From Ignavibacteriales bacterium CG12_big_fil_rev_8_21_14_0_65_30_8 (GTDB taxonomy: Bacteria > Bacteroidota > Ignavibacteria > Ignavibacteriales > Ignavibacteriaceae): DNA of 6,956 nucleotides. Of the stretch, positions 1 through 6,203 are shown piece after piece. Position 1 is the stretch's first letter. Each line of letters opens with the position of its first letter. The stretch is taken from positions 1-6,956 of the forward strand of contig PFGS01000093.1 in the NCBI GenBank assembly GCA_002783525.1. The letters are read 5' to 3'. Below the pieces are notes generated by a model that saw only the letters and a list, made by a program, of their open reading frames with translations, did not search any database and was not told the origin of the DNA. The position numbers and the translations under genes are program-made.

Positions 1-125
1 TTGATGACAGATTTGTTATACCTGCTTCGCACAGAGAACTGGCAATTGAAATGCTTGAAGATACTGCTGATGTAAAAGGTTCTACCGGATTTGGATTTAA
101 AGAAAGACCCGTAAGAGGTATATAA
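1..125 (+). CDS. narH: Respiratory nitrate reductase beta subunit, C-terminal end (partial)
   Basis: Only the last 40 codons are present, read in frame 3 and ending at TAA 123-125. The visible tail reads DDRFVIPASHRELAIEML and ends in GFGFKERPVRGI. It matches the C-terminal region of NarH, where E. coli has the equivalent VIP-SHRE segment followed by GCGFTFG. NarH is the four-cluster iron-sulfur subunit that passes electrons from the NarI hemes to the NarG molybdenum site on the cytoplasmic face. The protein stops soon after the GFGF motif, so it lacks the longer tail of the E. coli protein. The stop is 2 bases before the narJ ATG, which together with narJ and narI downstream supports the call. 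The Fe-S cysteines lie outside the window, so identity rests on this tail plus the context. Confidence 0.85.
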   Translation, partial: DDRFVIPASHRELAIEMLEDTADVKGSTGFGFKERPVRGI

Positions 126-127
126 TA

Positions 128-790
128 ATGAATAATAAAAATTTAGATCATTATGTGGAGTTAGCAAACATTATTGATTACCCAAGGAATAATTTTCTTG
201 ATAAAGTTTTAGAAACTCAAGAATCATTAATTGAATATGATGCAGAGACTTTATTGATATTAGATGAATTCATACAATTCTTAAATATAACTTCACCTGA
301 AAAAGTAGAAGAATTATACTTAAGAACTTTTGATGTTCAGGCAGTTACAACATTAGATATTGGATATGTTTTATTCGGTGACGATTACAAAAGAGGTGAA
401 CTTTTAGTTAATCTGAGTAAAGAACATCACAAGGTAAGAAATGATTGCGGAAACGAATTAGCTGATAATTTACCAAATCTTTTAAGACTTATTCCTAAAA
501 TCTCGGATAATGAATTAAAAAAAGAATTAGTACAAATTATTATTATTCCTGCCCTTGATAAAATTATAAAAGAATTTGATATAAAAAATATTGAAATGAA
601 GAATAATGTTTACAAAAGAAAATACAAAACTCTTATTGAACAACCCGAACATTACGGAAGAATGTTTTTGAATCCTTTACTTGTAATTAAAAATATTTTA
701 AATGTAGATTTTGGCTCTTCTCCGTCAAACACCGAAAATATTGATAAAAGTTTTACTGAGTCTATTATGACAGAAATAAAAATTGATTAA
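128..790 (+). CDS. narJ: Nitrate reductase assembly chaperone NarJ (TorD/DmsD-like delta subunit)
   Basis: The product is a 220-residue, acidic, helix-rich soluble protein, slightly shorter than E. coli NarJ (about 236). NarJ is a cytoplasmic private chaperone. It binds apo-NarG, helps insert the molybdenum cofactor and Fe-S cluster, and holds the NarGH complex until it docks on NarI. Family features visible are the FD at 68-69, the (L/F)GDDYKRGELLVNL segment around residues 83-96 (family pattern fGe...RG.am..L), and the ELADNLPNLLRLI segment around 110-122, which corresponds to the ELPDHLP region. The C-terminal half is Lys/Ile/Asn-rich and diverged. The ATG follows the narH stop by 2 bases, so translation is probably coupled; no clear Shine-Dalgarno is seen. 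The next gene, narI, starts 20 bases after the stop. Sequence similarity alone is moderate, but the gene order makes the call secure. Confidence 0.9.
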   Translation: MNNKNLDHYVELANIIDYPRNNFLDKVLETQESLIEYDAETLLILDEFIQFLNITSPEKVEELYLRTFDVQAVTTLDIGYVLFGDDYKRGELLVNLSKEHHKVRNDCGNELADNLPNLLRLIPKISDNELKKELVQIIIIPALDKIIKEFDIKNIEMKNNVYKRKYKTLIEQPEHYGRMFLNPLLVIKNILNVDFGSSPSNTENIDKSFTESIMTEIKID

Positions 791-810
791 TAACAAAATG
801 ATAAATTAAA

Positions 811-1539
811 ATGAATATACTATATAACTTTCTTTTCATTGCCTTACCTTATGTTTCATTAACTGTATTTTTAATTGGAACAATTTATCGTTACAAAGGA
901 ACAAAATTTAAATTTTCTTCCCTTTCCTCTCAATTTTTAGAAGGCAAAACTCTTTTTTGGGGTTCTGTACCTTTCCACTTTGGGATTTTATTCTTGTTTT
1001 TTGGGCACCTTATTGCATTTCTAATCCCGGGTACTGTTATAGCCTGGAATAGCGAACCTTTAAGATTAGTATTTCTAGAAGTAACGGGATTTGTATTTGG
1101 ATTAAGTGCTTTAGTTGGAATGATTAATCTTTTTTTTAGAAGAAATACTAATGAAAGAATAAAAGTTGTTACAAGTAAAATGGATAACATAATTGAACTT
1201 CTAATAATTGCACAAATAATTTTAGGTCTCTGGATCGCATTTGGTTTCCGATGGGGTTCATCATGGTTTTCTTCTGTACTATCTCCTTATCTGTGGTCAA
1301 TTTTTAATTTGAATCCAAATATTGAAGCTGTTACCACAATGCCATTGATAATACAACTCCATATTTCTTTAGCATTTGTTATTGTACTACTTATTCCTTT
1401 CACAAGGTTAGTGCATCTTTTAGTTCCACCGCTTCATTATTTATGGAGACCATATCAAAGAGTGATCTGGAATTGGGATAGGAAAAAAGTAAGAGACCCA
1501 AAAGAAACTTGGAGTGTGACTAAACCTAAAAACAATTAA
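811..1539 (+). CDS. narI: Respiratory nitrate reductase gamma subunit, di-heme cytochrome b
   Basis: The product is a 242-residue integral membrane protein with five predicted membrane segments, at about residues 5-25, 48-73, 87-109, 127-148 and 179-205. NarI oxidises quinol on the outer side of the membrane and sends electrons through two b hemes to NarH. The four axial histidines can be placed: H56 (PFHFG), H66 (GHLIAF), H184 (LHISLAF) and H202 (LVHLLVPP). The first pair has the same numbering as in E. coli NarI (H56, H66), and the second pair has nearly the same spacing (H187, H205 there). A basic C-terminal tail of about 30 residues (RPYQRVIW, DRKKVRDP) follows the last helix and would face NarGH. 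The gene sits 20 bases after narJ and 45 bases before the first narK. No Shine-Dalgarno is obvious, as is common in Bacteroidota relatives. Confidence 0.95.
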   Translation: MNILYNFLFIALPYVSLTVFLIGTIYRYKGTKFKFSSLSSQFLEGKTLFWGSVPFHFGILFLFFGHLIAFLIPGTVIAWNSEPLRLVFLEVTGFVFGLSALVGMINLFFRRNTNERIKVVTSKMDNIIELLIIAQIILGLWIAFGFRWGSSWFSSVLSPYLWSIFNLNPNIEAVTTMPLIIQLHISLAFVIVLLIPFTRLVHLLVPPLHYLWRPYQRVIWNWDRKKVRDPKETWSVTKPKNN

Positions 1540-1584
1540 ATCAATTTTAATTTCAATTATTGTAAAATAAAATAATAGAATATT

Positions 1585-3054
1585 ATGGAAGCAACAGTTA
1601 CAAGAAAAGCTCATAGAATGTTATTCTTTAATACCTTTGCATTTACAATTTGTTTTGCTGCTTGGATGTTAAATGGTGTATTAGTTACTTTTTTAGTAGA
1701 TAATCAAGTATTCAAATGGGGCCCAATAGAAATAGGATGGTTAATGGGAATTCCGGTTCTGGCAGGTGCTTTGTTCAGACTGCCTGCTGGTATGTTAACT
1801 GATAAATACGGCGGAAGACCTGTTTATAGTGCATTATTAATATTTACTGCATTACCAATGTTTTTACTCTCATATGCAAATAGTTTTTGGAGTTTTGCTC
1901 TTGCAAGTTTTGGGTTTGGATTGTGTGGAATAAGTTTTGCAATTGGTATTGCTTATACATCCGTATGGTATCCTTCACATTGGCAAGGAAGAGCACTTGG
2001 AATTTTTGGTGCTGGTAATGCAGGCGCAGCATTAACAACACTTTTTGCACCTACACTTTTAAAATATTTAACAGATAATGGGACTAATATAGAAGGTTGG
2101 AGAAACCTACCAATAATATATGCTGCACTTCTTTTTGTAATGGGAATTATATTTTTGTTATTCACCGAAAACAAAAAACCCGCAAGTTCAAATAAAACAA
2201 CCAAACAGATGTTGTCAACTCTAAAAGATGTTAGAGTTTGGAGATTTGGTTTGTATTACTTTTTAGTGTTCGGTTGTTTTGTTGCTTTTTCTCAATGGCT
2301 GGTCCCCTACTTTGTAAATGTTTATTACTTGCCGTTAGTAACTGCCGGTATTTTTGCCGCCCTATTTAGTTTTCCATCAGGTGTTATTAGAGCAGTTGGC
2401 GGCTGGATGTCAGATCATTGGGGAGCAAGAAAAGTTGTTTTTGGTGTGCTGTTACTTTCTGTAATTATCAGTTTAATGCTTACGGTTCCAAGAATGGAAA
2501 TTTCTTCACCCGGCAAAGGAATAATGAATAAAAAAGCAGGTGAAGTTACATTTGTTTCTGATAGTAAATTAAAAGTAGATAACATAGAATACGATGTTAT
2601 TTCTAAAACTTATCGAACAACAATTACAGATGATCAGTTATTAATTCTGCCAACAAAAGAAGTTTGGCAGGAACCGATAGTAAAAGTAGGAGATAAGGTT
2701 GCAAAAAAAGAATTACTTGCAAAAGGTGTAACAAGAATTTATTTCCAGGCTAATGTTTGGATATTTGCTATTCTAATTATTCTCATCGGAAGTATTTGGG
2801 GCATTGGAAAAGCGGGTGTATATAAACTTATTCCTGATCATTTTCCGGAAGAAGTCGGTTTAGTTGGTGGAATGGTAGGTGTTTTAGGAGGTCTTGGAGG
2901 ATTTTTTGGTCCTATTATTTTTGGATACTTACTTGAATGGTCAGGGTTATGGTCAAGCTGTTGGATGTTTATTCTTTTATTATCAGCAGCATGTTTGATA
3001 TGGTTGAACCGTTCAAACGGAAGTATGCAAAAATTTGAAAAAGAGAAAACATAA
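1585..3054 (+). CDS. narK: MFS nitrate/nitrite transporter, NarK1-like, with an extra TM9-TM10 domain
   Basis: The product is a 489-residue major facilitator with 12 membrane segments. The MFS signature MLTDKYGGRP is at 70-79 and its repeat, MSDHWGARK, at 275-283. The nitrate-porter signatures are the glycine-rich TM5 stretch (GIFGAGNAGAALTTLFAP, 139-156) and the TM11 stretch (GGMVGVLGGLGGFFGP, 428-443). R65 (LFRLP) and R269 (VIRAVGG) match the paired substrate-binding arginines known in E. coli NarK (R89, R305). The TM5 and TM11 patterns resemble the NarK1/NasA type, usually a proton/nitrate symporter, more than the E. coli NarK type; that subtype call is inference. An unusual insertion at about 303-388 follows TM9 and should be periplasmic. 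The gene follows narI by 45 bases without a terminator, so it likely shares that transcript. The start is the first in-frame ATG and gives a normal NarK N-terminus. Confidence 0.92.
   Translation: MEATVTRKAHRMLFFNTFAFTICFAAWMLNGVLVTFLVDNQVFKWGPIEIGWLMGIPVLAGALFRLPAGMLTDKYGGRPVYSALLIFTALPMFLLSYANSFWSFALASFGFGLCGISFAIGIAYTSVWYPSHWQGRALGIFGAGNAGAALTTLFAPTLLKYLTDNGTNIEGWRNLPIIYAALLFVMGIIFLLFTENKKPASSNKTTKQMLSTLKDVRVWRFGLYYFLVFGCFVAFSQWLVPYFVNVYYLPLVTAGIFAALFSFPSGVIRAVGGWMSDHWGARKVVFGVLLLSVIISLMLTVPRMEISSPGKGIMNKKAGEVTFVSDSKLKVDNIEYDVISKTYRTTITDDQLLILPTKEVWQEPIVKVGDKVAKKELLAKGVTRIYFQANVWIFAILIILIGSIWGIGKAGVYKLIPDHFPEEVGLVGGMVGVLGGLGGFFGPIIFGYLLEWSGLWSSCWMFILLLSAACLIWLNRSNGSMQKFEKEKT
2491..2748 (+). 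other. Inserted extracytoplasmic domain within the first NarK (codons 303-388)
   Basis: These codons form a hydrophilic segment of about 85 residues between TM9 (ending SLMLTVPRM) and TM10 (starting QANVWIFAIL). Standard NarK proteins have only a short loop here. With the normal N-in topology of MFS proteins, the TM9-TM10 loop is outside the cytoplasmic membrane. The segment is rich in alternating hydrophobic and polar residues, which suggests beta strands (EVTFVSDSKLKVD, EYDVISKTYRTTIT). It contains EPIVKVGDKVAKKELLAKG, which looks like the V-x-V-G-D-x-V-x-(x)2-x-L-L hairpin of barrel-sandwich (lipoyl/biotinyl-like) folds. No lipoyl- or biotin-type lysine motif is recognised. The reading frame is open throughout and codon use matches the rest of the gene, so this is a real domain and not a frameshift artefact. 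Its function is unknown. Confidence 0.75.
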
Positions 3055-3074
3055 TAATTTAATCTGTATGCTAG

Positions 3075-3175
3075 TTGTCACTCTAACACCGACGAAAGTC
3101 GGGAAAAAATCTCTTAGTTTCATTTTATTAAAAATGAGATATTTCGTCAGACAAATGCCGGACTCAATATGACAA
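3075..3175. repeat. Degenerate palindromic intergenic element, copy 1
   Basis: This element occupies most of the 178-base gap between the two narK genes. The ends TTGTCA (3075-3080) and TGACAA (3170-3175) are perfect inverted repeats. Inside are a small GC stem, CCGAC-GAAA-GTCGG (3089-3102), and a central stem, CATTTT/AAAATG (3121-3126 and 3131-3136). The central stem can extend imperfectly through CTC...GAG-type pairs. The layout (GTCA ends, ATCTCTTA/GAGAT core) is like the dispersed GTCATT...AATGAC palindromes common between genes in this group of bacteria, and resembles the second copy downstream of narK2. There is no coding potential. It could act as an mRNA hairpin that sets relative expression of the two transporters; that role is inference. 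Confidence 0.55.
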
Positions 3176-3220
3176 AATAAAATTATTTTTAAAGTGAATG
3201 AATAGTTTGAAATAAATAAA

Positions 3221-3226
3221 AAGGAA
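3221..3226 (+). promoter_or_regulatory. Ribosome binding site of the second narK
   Basis: AAGGAA sits 6 bases before the ATG at 3233. It is one of only two good Shine-Dalgarno-like sites in this window; the nar genes upstream lack one. It supports the chosen start and fits a gene translated independently of the distant narK1 stop. Confidence 0.6.
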
Positions 3227-3232
3227 ATTTTA

Positions 3233-4837
3233 ATGACCCAAACAAATATTAGTAATTGGCAAGTTGAAGATGAACAATTCTGGAATTCAACAGGAAAAAA
3301 AATAGCGGTAAAAAATCTTTGGATATCAATTCCTGCACTTCTGCTTGCTTTTGCTGTTTGGATTATGTGGAGTATAATCGCAACTAAGATGAAAGAGTTT
3401 GGTTATAATTTTGGAATGCTCACTCCCGCAATGAGTCCTTCCGAAGTAACACAAAAATTAATTGATATAAATAATTTGTATTATACACTGCCTGCAATCG
3501 CGGGGCTTGCAGGTGCAACTCTCAGAATTCCAAATTCTTTTTTAATTTCACTTGGCGGAGGAAGAAACGTAATATTTGTAACAACCGGATTATTGTTAAT
3601 TCCTGTAATAGGTGTTGCACTTGCTCTGCAAGATATCAACACGCCATATATGACCTTCGCTATTTTCGCAGCCCTATCAGGATTTGGTGGAGGAAATTTT
3701 GCTTCTTCGATGAGTAACATCAGTTATTTTTTTCCAAAAAGAATGCAGGGAACTTCTCTTGGACTAAATGCCGGTATTGGAAATCTTGGTGTCGGTGTTA
3801 TGCAAAAAACAATTCCCTGGGTAATGGGAATTTTCTTATTTAGTGCGATAGGAAAAGATGGCGTTGAAATTACAGGACAAGCTTTATCAGGAATTCAAAA
3901 TGCAGGATGGGTTTGGGTCCCGGTTTTAACAATTTCAACTATTGCAGCATTTTGGGGAATGAATAATGTAATTACCGGTACTCCAAAACTTCCTAATACT
4001 TTTCAAGGTGTTACAAAAACATTATACTTGATTATTTTAGGTTTAATTGCTGCGGGATTTGGTTCTTACCTACTTATCGGTTTGAAATTAAATATGTGGA
4101 TGGTTCTACCTATTGTTATTGTACTTACAGTTGCATTAATGAAATATGCGACTCCTACTGAAATTAAAGACAATCTGAATAAACAATTTGCAATATTTAA
4201 CAACAAGCACAATTGGGTAATGACGATTATTTACACAATGACATTCGGCTCTTTCATTGGTTTTTCTGCGGCATTCCCAAAATTATCCCAGGATATTTTT
4301 GTTTATTCAAATCATTCGGATCCGTCATACATAAATCCTCATGCACCTAATTTTTTAATGTGGGTATTTTTAGGTCCTGTGATAGGAGCTTTAATAAGAC
4401 CGGTCGGTGGTTGGCTATCGGATAAAGTAAACAGCGGATCAAAAGTAACAGCTTACAGTACTGTTGCACAGATTATTGCAACTTTATGTGTTGCATATTT
4501 TGTAGTACTTGCAAAGAACAGCACAACACCTGAAGATTATTGGTGGCCATTCTTTTTATGCTTTATGGTTTTGTTTCTTACAACCGGAATTGGAAACGGT
4601 TCTACTTTTAGGAGTATTCCTTATATTTTTAGTAAAGAACAAGCCGGACCCGTACTTGGATGGACTTCAGCCATTGCAGCTTACGGTGCTTTTATAATTC
4701 CAAAAGTTTTTGGGCAACAAATAAGCAACGGAACTCCGGAATATGCACTTTACGGTTTTGCTGCTTATTATGGGATATGTTTAATCTTAAATTGGTATTA
4801 TTACACAAGAAAAAATGCAGAAATAAAAAATCCTTAA
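3233..4837 (+). CDS. narK: MFS nitrate/nitrite antiporter, NarK/NarK2-like
   Basis: The product is a 534-residue major facilitator, longer than E. coli NarK (463). The extra length includes a hydrophilic N-terminal stretch of about 27 residues and longer loops (for example 52-80 and 352-372). The nitrate signature in TM5, GLNAGIGNLGVGVMQ (177-191), is almost that of E. coli NarK. The second, GWTSAIAAYGAFIIP (476-490), is the TM11 counterpart. R98 (ATLRIPNSF) and R389 (GALIRPVGG) match the paired nitrate-binding arginines R89 and R305 of E. coli NarK. The conserved GIGNGSTFR lies at 452-460. These features indicate a nitrate/nitrite exchanger that removes nitrite made by NarGHI while bringing in nitrate. 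A NarK1-like gene directly followed by a NarK2-like one mirrors the NarK1-NarK2 pairs, sometimes fused, of denitrifiers. An AAGGAA site precedes the start. Confidence 0.95.
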   Translation: MTQTNISNWQVEDEQFWNSTGKKIAVKNLWISIPALLLAFAVWIMWSIIATKMKEFGYNFGMLTPAMSPSEVTQKLIDINNLYYTLPAIAGLAGATLRIPNSFLISLGGGRNVIFVTTGLLLIPVIGVALALQDINTPYMTFAIFAALSGFGGGNFASSMSNISYFFPKRMQGTSLGLNAGIGNLGVGVMQKTIPWVMGIFLFSAIGKDGVEITGQALSGIQNAGWVWVPVLTISTIAAFWGMNNVITGTPKLPNTFQGVTKTLYLIILGLIAAGFGSYLLIGLKLNMWMVLPIVIVLTVALMKYATPTEIKDNLNKQFAIFNNKHNWVMTIIYTMTFGSFIGFSAAFPKLSQDIFVYSNHSDPSYINPHAPNFLMWVFLGPVIGALIRPVGGWLSDKVNSGSKVTAYSTVAQIIATLCVAYFVVLAKNSTTPEDYWWPFFLCFMVLFLTTGIGNGSTFRSIPYIFSKEQAGPVLGWTSAIAAYGAFIIPKVFGQQISNGTPEYALYGFAAYYGICLILNWYYYTRKNAEIKNP

Positions 4838-4852
4838 AAAACTAATTACTTT

Positions 4853-4934
4853 GTAATTTCGAAGGAGTCTTCGACTGAGAAATCTTTCATTATAAAAAAA
4901 GATTTCTCTCCAGCTTTGGCGGGATCGAAATGAC
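4853..4934. repeat. Palindromic intergenic element, copy 2 (hairpin)
   Basis: The outer arms GTAATTTCGA (4853-4862) and TCGAAATGAC (4925-4934) pair at 9 of 10 positions. The inner arms GAGAAATCTTT (4877-4887) and AAAGATTTCTC (4898-4908) are a perfect 11-bp inverted repeat with a 10-base loop. The element lies 15 bases after the narK2 stop and ends 33 bases before the hemerythrin gene. The termini and the GAGAAATCTTT core are typical of dispersed intergenic palindromes in Bacteroidota and Ignavibacteria-like genomes. The hairpin could end or weaken transcription from the nar operon or protect its 3' end. It has no run of T directly after the stem, so a classic intrinsic terminator is not claimed. 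Confidence 0.7.
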
Positions 4935-4967
4935 AGTTAATAATTCATCAATAATAAATATTAAATT

Positions 4968-5594
4968 ATGAACACAGACGATCCAATCAAAAGAAATGTA
5001 GAGAAAGACAGTGGTGAAGAATTATCACCAATGGCACCACCTGAAGCTTATGCTCCTTCAACAGTTGAACCCGTTGCTTATAAAGATATGCATCCATTAC
5101 TGCAAATTTTAATGGATGAACACAAAGCATTTGTAAAAGTACTTGATAATTTTGAAACATCTTTAACAGAGTGGCAGCAAAACAAATGGATATTTAATAA
5201 CAGCATTAATAAAAATTTTAAGGAATTATTTTCTTTTTTAGACAACAGTACTCCTCTTCACAATAAGAAAGAAGAAAAACAGCTCTTCCCTCTTTTGCAC
5301 AAAAGACTTTTGAAAAGCGGTGAACACAGCGGAGACGATCCGCCAAAAACCGGTGTTGATGTAAAGGAAGCAGAACATATCCAGGTTGCACAACTTGGAG
5401 CACTATGTTTAAACTTTTTAGGACTCGGTTCTCGCGTAAAAGATAATGAAGACCGAGAAATGATATTCGAATTGGCTTACAATCAAGGGAAAGAAATTGT
5501 AGAGATAATGAGACTGCATATTTACAGAGAAGACGAAACTCTCTTCCCCCTTGCGATGAAATTAATATCTAAAGAAGAGTTTGAAAAATTATAA
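4968..5594 (+). CDS. Hemerythrin (HHE) domain protein
   Basis: The product is a 208-residue soluble protein with no signal peptide or membrane helix. Residues 1-40 are a polar, Pro/Ala/Glu-rich lead (SPMAPPEAYAPSTVEP) that looks disordered. From about 41 to 200 it is a four-helix bundle of the hemerythrin-like family. Candidate di-iron ligands are H52 (MDEHKAF), H98 with E102 (LHNKKEEKQLFP), H137 (EAEHIQV) and H184 with E188 (LHIYREDETLFP). The two H-x3-E...LFP motifs are the family hallmark. Such proteins bind oxygen, NO or iron at a non-heme di-iron site; which one applies here cannot be read from sequence. Its place right after the nitrate transporters, on the same strand, suggests a role in oxygen or NO handling during nitrate respiration, which is inference. 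The ATG lacks a Shine-Dalgarno; no other in-frame start keeps all the ligands with a sensible length. Confidence 0.85.
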   Translation: MNTDDPIKRNVEKDSGEELSPMAPPEAYAPSTVEPVAYKDMHPLLQILMDEHKAFVKVLDNFETSLTEWQQNKWIFNNSINKNFKELFSFLDNSTPLHNKKEEKQLFPLLHKRLLKSGEHSGDDPPKTGVDVKEAEHIQVAQLGALCLNFLGLGSRVKDNEDREMIFELAYNQGKEIVEIMRLHIYREDETLFPLAMKLISKEEFEKL

Positions 5595-5657
5595 ATACTT
5601 TAAACAGAACTAATTAGATTATAGAGTACGCTCAGAAAGCGAGCCCAAAAACCATAG

Positions 5658-5678
5658 TGTAAAAAATATTTTTTTACA
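5658..5678. other. AT-only perfect hairpin
   Basis: TGTAAAAAA (5658-5666) and TTTTTTACA (5670-5678) pair perfectly over 9 bp with a 3-base loop. It lies in the gap between two convergent units, the hemerythrin gene (ends 5594) and the minus-strand sorting-domain relic (ends 5761). It could be a weak bidirectional terminator, since either strand presents a run of T. The stem is almost entirely A-T, so this is tentative. Confidence 0.3.
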
Positions 5679-5714
5679 AAGGGATAAATATAACTATTGA
5701 CTTTTTTCTTAATA

Positions 5715-5735
5715 GACATCTTTCTAAAAGATGTC
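5715..5735 (-). terminator. Possible hairpin after the sorting-domain relic
   Basis: GACATCTTT (5715-5723) and AAAGATGTC (5727-5735) form a perfect 9-bp stem with a 3-base loop. It lies about 25 bases past the stop codon of the minus-strand secretion-domain remnant, where a terminator would be expected. No clear T-run follows on the minus strand, so it is at best a non-canonical terminator or a 3' stabilising hairpin inherited from the original gene. Confidence 0.35.
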
Positions 5736-5760
5736 ATCTCTAATCCCAATTCACTAAAAG

Positions 5761-5979
5761 CTACCTCAATAAAATCATTTTCTTTGTTTGACGAAAACTT
5801 CCTGCAGTTATTGAATAAAAATATATCCCGCTTGGTAATTTGCTTGCGTCAAAATGAACAGTATAGTCACATGCTGCTTGGTATTCATTTTTAAGCACTG
5901 CTATTTCACTGCCTAAAACATCAAATATTTTTAGTACTACAAAAGTAAGGTCCTTAAGGGTATACTTAATTTCGGTAGG
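5761..5979 (-). pseudogene. Remnant of a type IX-secreted protein: C-terminal sorting domain only
   Basis: On the minus strand an open frame reads PTEIKYTLKDLTFVVLKIFD, then VLGSEIAVLKNEYQ, DASKLPSGIYFYSITAGSFR and QTKKMILLR, and ends at a stop at 5761-5763. This is the classic Por/type IX secretion C-terminal domain (about 70 residues, ending K-K-M-hydrophobic-L-(K/R)). That domain sends proteins across the outer membrane and is then cleaved. The usual NPFNP lead is missing: only the PTEIKYTL part remains, and upstream the frame becomes PAS-domain sequence and then meets a stop at 5986-5988. The secreted enzyme or adhesin this tail belonged to is gone, so it is a 3' gene fragment. It is the clearest taxonomic marker in the window, because this secretion system is limited to Bacteroidota and relatives. 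Confidence 0.85.
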
Positions 5980-6203
5980 AATTATTTATCTATTTTTTAT
6001 AACATGTTCTGTTTCGAATGTGACTGACTTATTCTTTGTTATTTCTGTTATTCTTTGCTTAACTACCGGTTTAAATTTATCCGAATCCAAATCCAATGGT
6101 GTTAAATTCATCAATTCTTCTTTTGTATATCCCAATCTTCTGCATGCCTCAGGTGTTAACCTTTATCATTCTACCTTTTCAGATCGTGAATGAAGAGAGC
6201 ATC
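5965..6203 (-). pseudogene. Decayed PAS-domain sensor fragment
   Basis: Read on the minus strand with two single-base corrections, this region gives DALFIHDLKGRMIKVNT, then EACRRLGYTKEELMNLTPLD, then KSVTFETEHVIKNR, a stop, and IIPTEI. That is the order of a PAS domain of bacterial sensor kinases: a D-G-R-I-I-x-V-N start, the ACR-LGY-(T/S)-xEEL helix, a TPLDLD loop, and the VTFETxH--K-(D/N)G strand ending in IPxEI. An extra A in the AAAA run (6176-6179 on plus) and an extra base at about 6151 break the frame, and TAA at 5986-5988 replaces a likely AAA lysine codon. The longest clean piece covers 6150-5989 (54 codons). The upstream and downstream parts of the sensor are missing. It abuts the UPF0145 gene on one side and runs into the sorting-domain relic on the other. 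Confidence 0.75.

Noticed and set aside
930..1190. Minus-strand open frame of 86 codons inside narI
   Set aside because: It is antisense to the heme-binding, clearly coding part of narI and has no recognisable family features.
1540..1584. Possible FNR-type box in the narI-narK gap
   Set aside because: The AT-rich gap has no convincing TTGAT-N4-ATCAA palindrome.
1844..2204. Two overlapping minus-strand frames inside the first narK
   Set aside because: They lie opposite conserved transmembrane segments of the transporter, and their composition is that of shadow frames.
3203..3209. TAGTTTG as a Bacteroidota-type -7 promoter box before the second narK
   Set aside because: It lacks one base of the TAnnTTTG spacing and no matching TTG -33 box is found at the right distance.
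4509..4845. Short plus-strand frames in another phase at the end of the second narK
   Set aside because: They overlap the conserved TM11-TM12 region of the transporter in the +1 phase and have no independent start signal.
5626..5646. Small hairpin CGCT-CAGAA-AGCG
   Set aside because: The stem is only 4 bp with no T-run, too weak to call a terminator.
5697..5894. Plus-strand frame of 65 codons
   Set aside because: It is the antisense shadow of the minus-strand sorting-domain relic, which has strong family similarity.
6096..6185. N-terminal extension of the UPF0145 frame, hydrophobic and leader-like
   Set aside because: These codons are antisense to the PAS remnant and do not match the family; they are probably accidental coding sequence, though translation from 6144 cannot be excluded.
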